This document shows positions 1-7,724 of a stretch of DNA of 36,520 bases, piece after piece (the stretch's first letter is position 1; every line of letters begins with the position of its first letter). The notes below the pieces were generated by a model. That model was given only the letters and a program-made list of their open reading frames with translations. It ran no database searches and was not told the DNA's origin. A program made the translations under genes and the position numbers. Source of the stretch: an uncultured Bacteroidota bacterium (GTDB taxonomy: Bacteria > Bacteroidota > Ignavibacteria > UBA10030 > UBA8401); contig CALETH010000031.1 in NCBI GenBank assembly GCA_937920105.1, positions 1 through 36,520 of the forward strand, read 5' to 3'.

Positions 1-74
1 TTTATGAATGTCGCTACAAAAATGAATCTGGTAAAACTGAGGTATTTAGAAAACGTATGATGCTGGTGAAGTAG
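1..74 (+). CDS. C-terminal end of an unidentified protein (cut by window start)
   Basis: An open frame enters from the left edge (codons in phase with base 3) and stops at TAG 72-74. It gives 23 residues that begin YECRYKNESG and end in a basic tail (FRKRMMLVK). The tail reads like real coding sequence, and the frame ends 13 bases before the convergent murA stop, which fits a gene end in this compact genome. Too little is visible to name a family. The other two forward frames give less protein-like text. Confidence 0.45.
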   Translation, partial: YECRYKNESGKTEVFRKRMMLVK

Positions 75-87
75 AGAAATTTTTTAA

Positions 88-1350
88 TCAAAACTCCTCA
101 CCAACCTCACGTTTAATATTTGCACCTAACGCAGAAAGTTTTTTTTCTAACATTTCATATCCTCTATCTAAATGATAGATGCGTAACACTTCTGTTTCAC
201 CTTTCGCTTTTAATGCCGCTAAAATAAGTGCAGCAGAAGCACGCAAATCTGTGGACATTACTTTTGCACCAACAAGATTTTTTACTCCGCGAATTACGGC
301 AACATTTTCTTTCACTTCTATATTTGCTCCTAATCGTATCAACTCGGGAATATGTTTAAATCTATCGGTATAAATTGTATCAGTAATGGTTGATGCACCA
401 TCAGCAACACTCATCAATGTTGTCCACTGAGATTGCATATCGGTAGGAAATCCGGGATAAGGTGAAGTAATAATATCCGTAGGTTGTATTTTTTTTGGCG
501 GGGTGATTTCGATTGTTGAATTTTCTATAAGAATTTTTGCTCCTGCTTTTTCTAATTTTGCAATAACCGCGGAAAGATGTTCCGGCTGACATTGTTCTAT
601 TCGCAATTTTCCACCGCACAACATTGCTGCAACTAAAAGTGTTCCAACTTCTATTCTATCGGGAATAGTGGTAACAGTGGTTGGATGAAGTTCATCTACA
701 CCTTCAACTTCTAATGTTGTTGTTCCGAGACCGTGAATTTTTGCTCCCATTGCCACAAGCATTTCTGCAAGGTTGATAATTTCCGGTTCAATTGCTGCAT
801 TTTCTATTTTTGTTGTTCCTTTTGCGAGCACGGCTGCCATGAGAACATTTCCTGTTGCACCAACGCTGGAAATTTCAAAAGAAATTTTTGCTCCCTTTAA
901 TCGTTTTGCGGAAGCAATAATATAACCGCGTTCCAAATCAATTTTTGCTCCCAGTTTTTTTATTCCTTCTATGTGAAGATTTACCGGACGCGGTCCCCAA
1001 GCACAGCCGCCCGGAAGTGAAACTTTTGCTTTTCCATAACGGGCAACGAGCGGACCCAATACATAAATGGAAGCTCGCATTTTTTTTACGTGTTCGTAGG
1101 GTGCTTCAAATTTGTTCACTCTAAAGGTATTCACAAATAATGTTGTTTGCTCTCGCTCAAATGTAACCCCCATTGTTTGTAATAATTTACACATGGTATT
1201 GACATCGCGTAAGTTGGGAGTGTTGCGGAGTTCATATTTTCCGCTGGCAAGAAGTGTTGCGGGCATGAGGGCTAGTGAAGCATTTTTTGCTCCGCTGATT
1301 TGTACAGTGCCTTGTAATTTTTTTCCACCACGTACTATAAATTTATCCAT
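88..1350 (-). CDS. murA: UDP-N-acetylglucosamine 1-carboxyvinyltransferase (MurA)
   Basis: MurA transfers enolpyruvate from PEP to UDP-GlcNAc, the first committed cytoplasmic step of peptidoglycan synthesis and the fosfomycin target. The 420-aa length is normal for the family. The N-terminus has the SGAKNA substrate-binding motif (Lys22, Asn23). The catalytic loop GGCAWGPRPVNLH carries Cys116, the fosfomycin-reactive residue, so this is a Cys-type enzyme. Near the C-terminus DLRAS (Arg370) and DRGYE (Arg396) match the conserved arginines. The start is an ATG at 1350. The gene is last in a minus-strand series and converges on the partial gene at the left edge. No other cell-wall gene is next to it, and no terminator is visible in the 13-base gap downstream. 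Confidence 0.97.
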   Translation of the reverse strand: MDKFIVRGGKKLQGTVQISGAKNASLALMPATLLASGKYELRNTPNLRDVNTMCKLLQTMGVTFEREQTTLFVNTFRVNKFEAPYEHVKKMRASIYVLGPLVARYGKAKVSLPGGCAWGPRPVNLHIEGIKKLGAKIDLERGYIIASAKRLKGAKISFEISSVGATGNVLMAAVLAKGTTKIENAAIEPEIINLAEMLVAMGAKIHGLGTTTLEVEGVDELHPTTVTTIPDRIEVGTLLVAAMLCGGKLRIEQCQPEHLSAVIAKLEKAGAKILIENSTIEITPPKKIQPTDIITSPYPGFPTDMQSQWTTLMSVADGASTITDTIYTDRFKHIPELIRLGANIEVKENVAVIRGVKNLVGAKVMSTDLRASAALILAALKAKGETEVLRIYHLDRGYEMLEKKLSALGANIKREVGEEF

Positions 1351-1417
1351 AAGAAATAAGTAAAATAATTTTTGAATGAAGGAAACTCAATCTACAAAAA
1401 ACCAAACAAATCTTCCA

Positions 1418-2680
1418 TTATGTTTTTTGTTGTTTCTTTTTTGCTGCGGGAAATAAAATATTATTTAAAATTAATCGGTAGCCGGGAGAATTTTTGTGGA
1501 GATTCAAATCAGTAGGTGGGTCGCCAACAGCATGTTGATAATCTTCCGGGTCGTGTCCGCCGTAAAAAGTGAAAGTACCGCGTCCGTAATTTCCGTGGAG
1601 ATATTTTACTTCGTCACTTTCTTCACGTTCACCTAAAATAATTATTCCTGGTTTGATGAGATTTTTTTTGAATGCCGTTGTTTGTCCCATAAAGCCTTTT
1701 ACAATATTAACATGATTTTGAATGAGCATGGTGGGAACAGGGTCATACTTTGCAGAAAAATCAAACAACGTAAAATAATCAGTAGAAGGGTCGCGAATGG
1801 GTACGGGTTCACTTTGTGGATTATCAATATCAGAATATTCGTAGCGGAATGGATTTGTTTCCAGTGTGAAATTTTGAAATGCAAATGTTTTGGTGAAATC
1901 CAATTTTTGTTGAGCGTTTGCATCCGGCGGGTCCCCATCAAACATCACATCGCAAATATCAATGCCTTCTGCTGCTAAAGCAATATCATAACTATCCGTG
2001 GCGGAACACATCGCAAACATAAACCCGCCGTTGGCTACGTAGGTTTTGATGGCTTGTGCTACAGCATTTTTTTCTTCGGAGACTTTTTTAAAACCAAGTT
2101 CTTTGGCTTTGCGTTCGTAGGTGAGTTGTTGTTCATTATACCATTGTGTGTTGTGTTGTGATGCGTAAAATTTTCCGTACTGTCCCGTAAAATCTTCGTG
2201 ATGGAGATGCAGCCAATCGTATTCGGAAAGTTTTCCTTGCAACACTTCATCATCCCAAATTTTTGTGTAGGGAATTTCTGCGTATTCTAAGGCGAGTGTT
2301 ACGGCATCATCCCATGGTTTAAAATTTTTTGGAACGTACACAGCTATTTTCGGTGGTTTTTCTAATCGGACGGACTCTGTGTTACTGTTTTCTGCATTGA
2401 CTTCGCTTAATATTTTTGTATAATCTGCAAGTTCTTCATATAATACACCGCGTATTCTGCATTCGTTGGCAAGAAGGGGAATGTTATTAACTAAAAAACT
2501 TCCGCCACGATAGTTTAACATCCAATCCACTTCGATATTTTTTTCTAATGCCCAGTACGCAATACCGTACGCTTTAAGGTGATTGGTTTGCTTGGCATCC
2601 ATTGGGATGAGGAGTTTTTGCTGTGCGGTGAGTGGGGTGAGTGCAAGCAAAAGATAGATTTTTATTATGGATGTTTTCAA
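1418..2680 (-). CDS. Conserved secreted protein of Bacteroidota type, function unknown
   Basis: About 420 aa. The mature N-terminus (KLLIPMDAKQTNHLKAYGIA, then LNYRGGSF) is a pattern I associate with a Bacteroidota family sometimes labelled asparagine synthetase B. I see no glutaminase Cys or ATP-pyrophosphatase motif, so that label is not supported. GGFMFAMCSATDSYD in the middle and GHDPEDYQHAVGDPP near the end are likely conserved functional patches, and the fold could resemble a class I amidotransferase or ThuA-like domain (inference). The start is uncertain. An in-frame TTG at 2722 overlaps the upstream HEPN-like gene by 8 bases but puts 14 polar residues before the signal peptide. TTG at 2680 gives a clean signal peptide (KTSIIKIYLLLALTPLTA, then QQ), so I prefer 2680. 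Likely exported to the periplasm. Confidence 0.8.
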   Translation of the reverse strand: MKTSIIKIYLLLALTPLTAQQKLLIPMDAKQTNHLKAYGIAYWALEKNIEVDWMLNYRGGSFLVNNIPLLANECRIRGVLYEELADYTKILSEVNAENSNTESVRLEKPPKIAVYVPKNFKPWDDAVTLALEYAEIPYTKIWDDEVLQGKLSEYDWLHLHHEDFTGQYGKFYASQHNTQWYNEQQLTYERKAKELGFKKVSEEKNAVAQAIKTYVANGGFMFAMCSATDSYDIALAAEGIDICDVMFDGDPPDANAQQKLDFTKTFAFQNFTLETNPFRYEYSDIDNPQSEPVPIRDPSTDYFTLFDFSAKYDPVPTMLIQNHVNIVKGFMGQTTAFKKNLIKPGIIILGEREESDEVKYLHGNYGRGTFTFYGGHDPEDYQHAVGDPPTDLNLHKNSPGYRLILNNILFPAAKKKQQKT

Positions 2681-2714
2681 TTGAGTAGTATGGTTTATAG
2701 AAGTTATCTCGCCA

Positions 2715-3416
2715 TTATCCAAAATTTTTTCGTATAAATTCTTCTGTAAAGGAAATTAAACTTCCAACCTCTGCTTTATCAAATTTATCCCAGTCCGCAT
2801 GAAATGCTTTGTTGCGAAGTTTAGTATATGGTTGCAATAAAGAATGTTGAGTGCTTTGAATTATTCCTTTTGACTTTAGTGCGTTAATAACTTCGGTCAT
2901 AGTTTTTTCAGAAACAGTTAAACCGTTTATTACACTTAATTTTTTCAAAGCGTCTTTCAAGGCCGCACAAGCAAGAACGGCGCTAACATCTTTGTTATTC
3001 TCCGAATAAGCTGATTTTGCTAATACTAAAAAGTCCGTTAGAATTTCTCCAGAAACTTGTTGTTGTATTGTGTTGAGAAGTCCTTCGTTAATCTCTATTT
3101 GCAAATTTGTCAAGATTCCTATAAGCGAACAGAGTAATGTTCCATCCATAATGTCTTGACTATGCTTAGCTGCCATGATTCTTTTATACTCAAGAGAAAG
3201 TTCTTTGATTTGAGAAGATTGTTTGCTATAAAGAATTTCTAAAATTGAAATTGTTCCGAAATAAATTTCAGTTGTTTTGTCATGGTAAAGACTTTCTCTA
3301 ACTGTGGTAATAATGCTAAAATCTTGTGCATTTTTCTGAATTTCCTCGAAAACGTTCTTTGCTTTTTTAAGAAGTTCGATAATTCGTTTGTCTATTTTTT
3401 CTTGTGTCAATTTCAT
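2715..3416 (-). CDS. HEPN-like domain protein, function unknown
   Basis: A 233-aa mostly helical protein. The C-terminus has LRNKAFHADWDKFDKAEV, in which R201-N-K-A-F-H206 fits the RX4-6H motif with a polar residue after Arg, the HEPN-superfamily ribonuclease signature. HEPN proteins are often RNase toxins or defence effectors, but many act as housekeeping or structural modules, and the motif alone does not prove activity. The N-terminal 100 residues are helical and unfamiliar. The start is ATG at 3416, with a GGAA-like stretch about 12 bases upstream. The gene ends 34 bases before, or 8 bases inside, the secreted-protein gene depending on that gene's start, so the two may be co-transcribed. 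No nucleotidyltransferase partner is adjacent. Confidence 0.75.
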   Translation of the reverse strand: MKLTQEKIDKRIIELLKKAKNVFEEIQKNAQDFSIITTVRESLYHDKTTEIYFGTISILEILYSKQSSQIKELSLEYKRIMAAKHSQDIMDGTLLCSLIGILTNLQIEINEGLLNTIQQQVSGEILTDFLVLAKSAYSENNKDVSAVLACAALKDALKKLSVINGLTVSEKTMTEVINALKSKGIIQSTQHSLLQPYTKLRNKAFHADWDKFDKAEVGSLISFTEEFIRKNFG

Positions 3417-3470
3417 TGTGTTTCGCTAATTTCCTACAGGTGTAATTCATATAATTTATAGATTTTTATT

Positions 3471-3533
3471 TTTTGGCTAAAGCCGTACAATATTAAATAC
3501 TATTTTTCCACGACATAAATGTCGTGACTATTC
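3471..3533. repeat. REP-like palindromic element, single copy
   Basis: Short palindrome GGCTAAAGCC (3475-3484) is followed after 23 bases by a stronger hairpin with arms CACGACAT and ATGTCGTG around an AA loop (3509-3526), then CTATT. The same two-part design, GGCTAAAGCC then about 24 bases then CCACGA..TAAA..TCGTGGC, recurs at 5237-5364. It sits in the noncoding gap between dnaX and the HEPN-like gene. No T tract follows in either direction, so it is not an ordinary terminator. Confidence 0.7.
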
Positions 3534-3558
3534 TGTAAATTTCAAAAAGATTTTTTTT

Positions 3559-3596
3559 CTTCATCCTTCATCATTCATACTTCACACTTTTCACAC
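3559..3596. repeat. Degenerate low-complexity repeat overlapping the dnaX stop
   Basis: On the minus strand this reads as loose copies of GTGTGAA, GTATGAATGA and TGAAGGATGAAG, starting at the last codons of dnaX. The dnaX stop (TGA, 3591-3593) lies inside it. A related kind of degenerate ATGA-rich text overlaps the agmatine deiminase stop at 36164-36252. No coding or regulatory role is evident. Confidence 0.4.
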
Positions 3597-5219
3597 CTTC
3601 TCCAAACCAAAATCCTTTATCATTTTTTCGAGCATTGGACTTTGAGTCTGTTTTGGTTGTTCTTGCGGAATTGTTGGAATAGTTTTTTTCTCAATTATAA
3701 TAGAATCTTGTGTTCCAAGAATTGGCTCAAGACGTAATTTGCTTTTTAAAAGCGTATTAAGAATTTCCGTCAAAAAATCTTTGTTGCGTTTAATGGTAGA
3801 AAGGTGGTACTCATCTTTACATTGCAAACGCAATGTATCATGAAGAATATCAAGCGGAGCAGTTTCCTGCATAATTGTTCCGACAAAACTTTTCTTTTTT
3901 CGTACTTCTTCAAGAAGGGAATTCCATTGTTCGTGAACAGTGGTGAGTGAAATGGTAACAGAGTTTTCAGTAATAGTTTCTGTTACCGATTTTTTTTGAA
4001 CGGTGTACGTACTTTTTGGTTCTGCAACTTTGTAGTGTTCTGCAGAAAAACTTTTTTGCGGAGTTATTGGTTCGTTAATGGATTTTTTTTTTAGTTCATC
4101 CAGAGAAGAGAGGAGTTCATCAATTTTTACAGAAGATTCCATTTTCGTCATTTGCACAACAGCAACTTCCAATTTAAATCGTGGTTGATGTGCATAACGA
4201 ATGGAAAGTTCCAAATCCGTAGCAACTTTTATGAGACGCAAAATATCTTGCACGGAAAACTCTTTTGCACGCTCTGCGTATTGCTGTTTGTGAATTTCGG
4301 ATTCTTCGATGAGTTGTGTAGTGTTAGTAGTTTTGGTAATAAGGAGATTGCGAAAATGTTCTGCTAATCCCGAAACAAATTCTTTGCTATCATAACCGGA
4401 ACGAATAACATCATCAATAATTGTTAATCCCTCTTTTGTATCGTGCGAGTGGATGGCGTTGGATAATCGGAAAAATAATTCTTGGTCAACAATATTTAAT
4501 GCGGTGGAAACTTGTTGAGCGGAAATTTGTGTTCCGCAAAATGAAACCACTTGGTCAAAAATACTTTGAGCGTCACGCATAGAGCCATCGCCTTTTTTTG
4601 CGATGATGAGCAGTGCATCGTTATCAATTGTAATTTTTTCATTTTCTGCGATGAAGCGGAGACGTGCAACAATTTCTTCTACACTGATTCTGCGGAAATC
4701 ATATCGCTGGCATCGTGAAAGTATTGTTGCGGGAACTTTGTGAATTTCCGTTGTGGCAAAAATAAATAAAATATGGGATGGTGGTTCTTCCAATGTTTTG
4801 AGCAGTGCGTTAAATGCTTCTTTGGTGAGCATGTGTACTTCGTCAATTATATACACTTTCTTTTTTGCTCTGGTGGGAACGTAACGAACGGATTCTCGCA
4901 AGTTGCGAATTTCTTCTACGCCGCGATTGGATGCACCATCAATTTCAATCACATCCATGCTACGATTTTCTAAAATTTCTTTACACACTTCACATTCATT
5001 ACATGGATTAAAATCTTTTGGATTGAGACAGTTTACGGCTCGTGCGAGAATGCGTGCAGTGGTAGTTTTTCCGCATCCGCGAGTTCCGGTAAAAATAAAT
5101 GCGTGAGCAACTCTGTTTGTTGCTAGTGCATTGCGAAGTGTGTTGGATACGTGTGTTTGTCCGATAACATCTTCAAATATTAGTGGACGCCATTTTCGTG
5201 CTGTTACTTGGTAGGACAT
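3591..5219 (-). CDS. dnaX: DNA polymerase III clamp-loader subunit tau/gamma (DnaX)
   Basis: DnaX is the ATPase subunit of the clamp loader, which opens the beta clamp, and tau also links loader and polymerase. Of 542 aa, the N-terminus SYQVTARKWRP is typical. Walker A GTRGCGKT is at about 45-52, the zinc cysteines are C64, C73, C76 and C79, Walker B is VYIIDEVHML and the SRC motif is TILSRCQRYDF. Domains I-III span roughly 1-370; the rest is a low-similarity tau tail. I chose ATG at 5219. An in-frame GTG at 5240 adds seven residues but lies inside a palindromic repeat. A run of ten A at codons 376-379 could split the product into tau and a shorter gamma-like form. recR and ybaB, frequent neighbours elsewhere, are absent here. 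Confidence 0.96.
   Translation of the reverse strand: MSYQVTARKWRPLIFEDVIGQTHVSNTLRNALATNRVAHAFIFTGTRGCGKTTTARILARAVNCLNPKDFNPCNECEVCKEILENRSMDVIEIDGASNRGVEEIRNLRESVRYVPTRAKKKVYIIDEVHMLTKEAFNALLKTLEEPPSHILFIFATTEIHKVPATILSRCQRYDFRRISVEEIVARLRFIAENEKITIDNDALLIIAKKGDGSMRDAQSIFDQVVSFCGTQISAQQVSTALNIVDQELFFRLSNAIHSHDTKEGLTIIDDVIRSGYDSKEFVSGLAEHFRNLLITKTTNTTQLIEESEIHKQQYAERAKEFSVQDILRLIKVATDLELSIRYAHQPRFKLEVAVVQMTKMESSVKIDELLSSLDELKKKSINEPITPQKSFSAEHYKVAEPKSTYTVQKKSVTETITENSVTISLTTVHEQWNSLLEEVRKKKSFVGTIMQETAPLDILHDTLRLQCKDEYHLSTIKRNKDFLTEILNTLLKSKLRLEPILGTQDSIIIEKKTIPTIPQEQPKQTQSPMLEKMIKDFGLEKV
4083..4092 (-). promoter_or_regulatory. Candidate slippage site (A10) in dnaX
   Basis: The coding strand reads CTA then AAA AAA AAA TCC, a run of ten A covering Lys377-379. 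One extra A gives K-K-K-I-H then stop (TAA 4077-4075). One A fewer gives K-K-N-P-L-T-N-Q then stop (TAA 4066-4064). Either event yields a product of about 381-386 aa that ends where E. coli domain III ends, so it is a gamma-like subunit. Known precedent: Thermus thermophilus dnaX makes gamma by transcriptional slippage on a run of nine A, while E. coli uses ribosomal frameshifting. No downstream stem-loop was looked for exhaustively. Confidence 0.5.
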
Positions 5220-5236
5220 AGTGATAAAGTAAATTG

Positions 5237-5364
5237 CCACGAGTTTTAACTCGTGGGAAGAAAAATATTATTTTATTTTTTGACTTTAGTCAAAAATGCT
5301 TTGGCTAAAGCCCAAAACGTTTTTGTAATTTTCAGTCCACGACCTAAAGGTTCGTGGCTATTTT
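5237..5364. repeat. REPIN-like inverted pair of palindromic elements
   Basis: Four palindromes in symmetric order: CCACGAGTT/AACTCGTGG with a TT loop (5237-5256), 24 bases, TGACTTTAGTCA (5281-5292), 10 bases, GGCTAAAGCC (5303-5312), 24 bases, and CCACGACCT/AGGTTCGTGG (5337-5358, one bulged base). Read outwards from the centre, each half has the same plan as the single element at 3471-3533, so this is a head-to-head dimer. It fills most of the gap between lptB and dnaX. Such REP/REPIN elements are typically mobilised in trans by IS200-like REP-associated transposases; none is in the window. Confidence 0.75.
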
Positions 5365-5402
5365 TCTCTTATATAAATTTTAGAATTTTTAATTTTACAT
5401 TG

Positions 5403-6152
5403 TCAATTATCATATCTTTCTAACTTGAAATTTTCTCCAAGGTACAATTTTCGTGCTTCGGGGTCGTTCGCTAAAAGTTCTGCTGTTCCGGCTTTTAAAA
5501 TTCTTCCTTCAAAAAGAAGATATGACCTATCAGTAATGGAAAGCGTTTCGTGAACATTATGGTCTGTGATTAAAACACCAATTCCTTTATTGCGAAGTGT
5601 TTTGATAATTTTCATAATTTCTTCTACCGCAATTGGGTCAATACCCGCAAAAGGTTCATCCAGCAAGATAAATTTTGGATTTGTTGCTAATGTTCGTGCA
5701 ATTTCTGTGCGTCGCCGCTCACCACCAGAAAGCATGTACCCTTTACTATTAGTGATGTGGGTTAGCCCAAATTCTTCCAACAACATATCACAACGTTTGT
5801 GTTGCTCTGTTTTAGAAAGTTTCGTCATTTGTAAAACTGCGAGAATATTATTTCGCACGCTCATGGTACGAAAAACGGATGCTTCTTGCGGTAAATATCC
5901 GATGCCGGCTCTTGCACGTTTATACATGGGGAGTTTGGTGATATTTTTTTCATCCAAAAAAACATTTCCGCCATCAGGACGCACCATTCCTACAATCATA
6001 TAAAATGTCGTAGTTTTTCCTGCTCCGTTTGGACCTAATAATCCGACAATTTCTCCTTGTTTTACCTCAACAGAAACGTTGTTGGAAACAGTTCGCTTTT
6101 TATATTTTTTGACTAAATTTTCTGAACGTAGTGTAGCAATATTTTCTGACAT
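5403..6152 (-). CDS. lptB: LPS export ABC transporter ATP-binding protein (LptB)
   Basis: LptB powers extraction of lipopolysaccharide from the inner membrane by the LptB2FGC complex, on the cytoplasmic face. All ABC motifs are intact in 249 aa: Walker A GPNGAGKT (40-47), Q-loop Gln89 in GYLPQEASVF, signature LSGGERRRTEIAR (141 on), Walker B FILLDEPFAGIDP (161 on) and the switch His198 in ITDHNVHET. GYLPQEASVFR and ITDHNV.ETL are characteristic of LptB rather than other ABC ATPases. The gene follows the 66-aa small-protein gene by 6 bases, so the two are probably one transcript. lptA and lptC, common partners, are not adjacent. Confidence 0.95.
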   Translation of the reverse strand: MSENIATLRSENLVKKYKKRTVSNNVSVEVKQGEIVGLLGPNGAGKTTTFYMIVGMVRPDGGNVFLDEKNITKLPMYKRARAGIGYLPQEASVFRTMSVRNNILAVLQMTKLSKTEQHKRCDMLLEEFGLTHITNSKGYMLSGGERRRTEIARTLATNPKFILLDEPFAGIDPIAVEEIMKIIKTLRNKGIGVLITDHNVHETLSITDRSYLLFEGRILKAGTAELLANDPEARKLYLGENFKLERYDN

Positions 6153-6158
6153 AGACTT

Positions 6159-6359
6159 TTATTTTATTTCTTGGTTCAATACAGATTTACAGACATCAAT
6201 CCATTCTTCCCACATAGCAGCATCAGCAGGTTTTCCATCATGTAGTAATTGCATGCTTCCAAGTAAAGCACCGATATCATCTGCATGTGTTAATTGATAA
6301 TAATATTCTAAAAATAAAAACATTGCTTTGTAGGATTGTTCTATAGTTAGAGTTTTCAT
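6159..6359 (-). CDS. Small conserved protein of unknown function
   Basis: 66 aa, acidic and soluble, with no signal peptide. The core DDIGALLGSMQLLHDGKPAD followed by MWEEWIDVCK looks conserved, and I recall similar small proteins in many bacteria without an assigned role. The start is ATG at 6359. The stop lies 6 bases before lptB, so it is likely the first gene of an lptB transcript. The codon pattern and the tight spacing argue that it is a real gene rather than a chance frame. Function cannot be stated. Confidence 0.75.
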   Translation of the reverse strand: MKTLTIEQSYKAMFLFLEYYYQLTHADDIGALLGSMQLLHDGKPADAAMWEEWIDVCKSVLNQEIK

Positions 6360-6438
6360 TTGAGACTCAATTTTAGTTATTAATTAGATTTCAATGTACA
6401 AGGAAATTTTGTAAAAAGGAAAAGATACCACCCTTGTA

Positions 6439-6459
6439 TTCCCTCCTAAAAGGAGGGAA
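6439..6459. repeat. Perfect palindrome, likely interspersed repeat
   Basis: Arms TTCCCTCCT and AGGAGGGAA around an AAA loop give a nine-pair stem. It is followed by a second small hairpin TGTAT/ATACA (6461-6474). No T tract follows on the minus strand, so it is a weak candidate for a mutY terminator and more likely a repeat element. It lies in the 124-base gap between mutY and the 66-aa gene. Confidence 0.55.
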
Positions 6460-6483
6460 ATGTATAATGATACATTCCAACCT

Positions 6484-7383
6484 TCATTCTCTAATACTAA
6501 AAACATTTTTTCGTTTTTCTATCAAACCATCATTTTGTAATTTTTGCAAAACTTCTTCAATCCATTGAATATCTTCTACAGTTGCTTCACTCCATAATTG
6601 CTCTGCAATTTTTTTTGGTGTGGATTTTTTTGTATGTAAGATTTTCAAAACTCTTCCGCGATAAATTCTGCGGGGAATATTTTTATAGGATGGTTCTTTT
6701 TTCTTTAGAGATTTTTTTTCTGATGAGATAGAAAATGCCGATGCACAGTTTTTTTGTAAAAAACATTCCGCACATTTTGGCATTCGTGCTGTACAGATTG
6801 TTGCTCCAATATCCATCAACGCTTGATTCCAAATGGAGGCAGAATAGTTGGGGAGGATTTGTTCGGCAATTTTCCAAATTTCTTTTTCTAGCTTCATTTC
6901 TGAATAAGAATGTGTTTTCCACAAAAGGCGAGTGAGAACTCTGCGAATATTGACATCTACAACGGGAACTTGTTGTTCAAATGCAAAGCAAAGAATAGCA
7001 TGAGTGGTATATTTTCCAATTCCCGGAAGTTTGTGCAATTCTTCTGCGGTTTTTGGAAGTGTATTGTTGTGTTGTTCTACAACAATTTTTGCGATTTGAT
7101 GAAATCGGATTGCTCTATTATTATAACCTAATCCGGACCATTGGCGAAGTACATCGGATTGTTTTGCTTTTGCTAATGCAGAAAATGTTGGAAATTTTTT
7201 GAGCCATGCTTTATAAAATAGTATTACGCGATTGACTTGTGTTTGCTGCAACATTATTTCCGAAAGCAGTATTCGGTACGGATTGTTGATATTTCTCCCA
7301 TCTCTCCATGGTAACGAACGTGCATTTTTTGCATACCACTGAAAAATTTTTTTATGAATAGTTGTAATATTATGTGGTCTCAT
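6484..7383 (-). CDS. mutY: A/G-specific adenine glycosylase (MutY)
   Basis: MutY removes adenine mispaired with 8-oxoguanine in base-excision repair. The 299-aa protein has catalytic Glu42 in SEIMLQQTQV, the helix-hairpin-helix LPGIGKYT (119-126) and catalytic Asp143 in VVDVNIRRV. The [4Fe-4S] ligands C197, C204, C207 and C213 are spaced C-x6-C-x2-C-x5-C. The usual C-terminal NUDIX-like 8-oxoG recognition domain is missing. After about residue 235 the chain is short and predicted helical, with a pattern (KKIAEQLW, IEEVLQKLQNDGLIEKR) that suggests a winged-helix-like tail. ATG at 7383 overlaps the upstream MafI-like gene by 14 bases, so translation is probably coupled. Confidence 0.93.
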   Translation of the reverse strand: MRPHNITTIHKKIFQWYAKNARSLPWRDGRNINNPYRILLSEIMLQQTQVNRVILFYKAWLKKFPTFSALAKAKQSDVLRQWSGLGYNNRAIRFHQIAKIVVEQHNNTLPKTAEELHKLPGIGKYTTHAILCFAFEQQVPVVDVNIRRVLTRLLWKTHSYSEMKLEKEIWKIAEQILPNYSASIWNQALMDIGATICTARMPKCAECFLQKNCASAFSISSEKKSLKKKEPSYKNIPRRIYRGRVLKILHTKKSTPKKIAEQLWSEATVEDIQWIEEVLQKLQNDGLIEKRKNVFSIRE

Positions 7384-7678
7384 TTTTACGTCGTTTATCC
7401 AAAGCAGTAGTAAAGTTCATCCAGAAATTATCATCAAATACACTTTCTTTATCTAAGTTCAATTGTTTTGCCAATTCGTACATTGTTTCTAATTCACCTA
7501 AGGGAAAATTATCTACATTCATAAGAGCGAGACATAATAATTCAAGAGCCATTTCATATTCATCTACGTCGAGATAATGAATAATTCCCTGTATAATATT
7601 TTTTTCCAACAAACTTTGATTGGAATTGAGAAGAACACGAATTTTTTCGTTAACAAAAACCCAATTTATATTTTCCAT
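7370..7678 (-). CDS. Small MafI-like protein (possible immunity-type protein)
   Basis: 102 aa from ATG at 7678. A longer in-frame extension upstream (to 7726) would run hydrophobic residues into a terminator region and is not believable. The segment IIHYLDVDEYEMALELLCLAL resembles the MafI/Imm helical immunity family (a conserved 'HY...EYE.A.E.L' pattern), but I am matching from memory and no Maf toxin is nearby. It overlaps the mutY start by 14 bases, so it is probably co-transcribed. It may have been recruited for another role. Confidence 0.6.
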   Translation of the reverse strand: MENINWVFVNEKIRVLLNSNQSLLEKNIIQGIIHYLDVDEYEMALELLCLALMNVDNFPLGELETMYELAKQLNLDKESVFDDNFWMNFTTALDKRRKNETT

Positions 7679-7724
7679 TAAGTAATATAGAAAAGTTGGA
7701 TATAAGAACGAAAGGAAGAAAAAC

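Noticed and set aside
5220..5240. GTG start of dnaX seven codons upstream of the ATG
   Set aside because: It lies inside the palindromic repeat at 5237-5256, and the extra residues are not part of the DnaX N-terminus.
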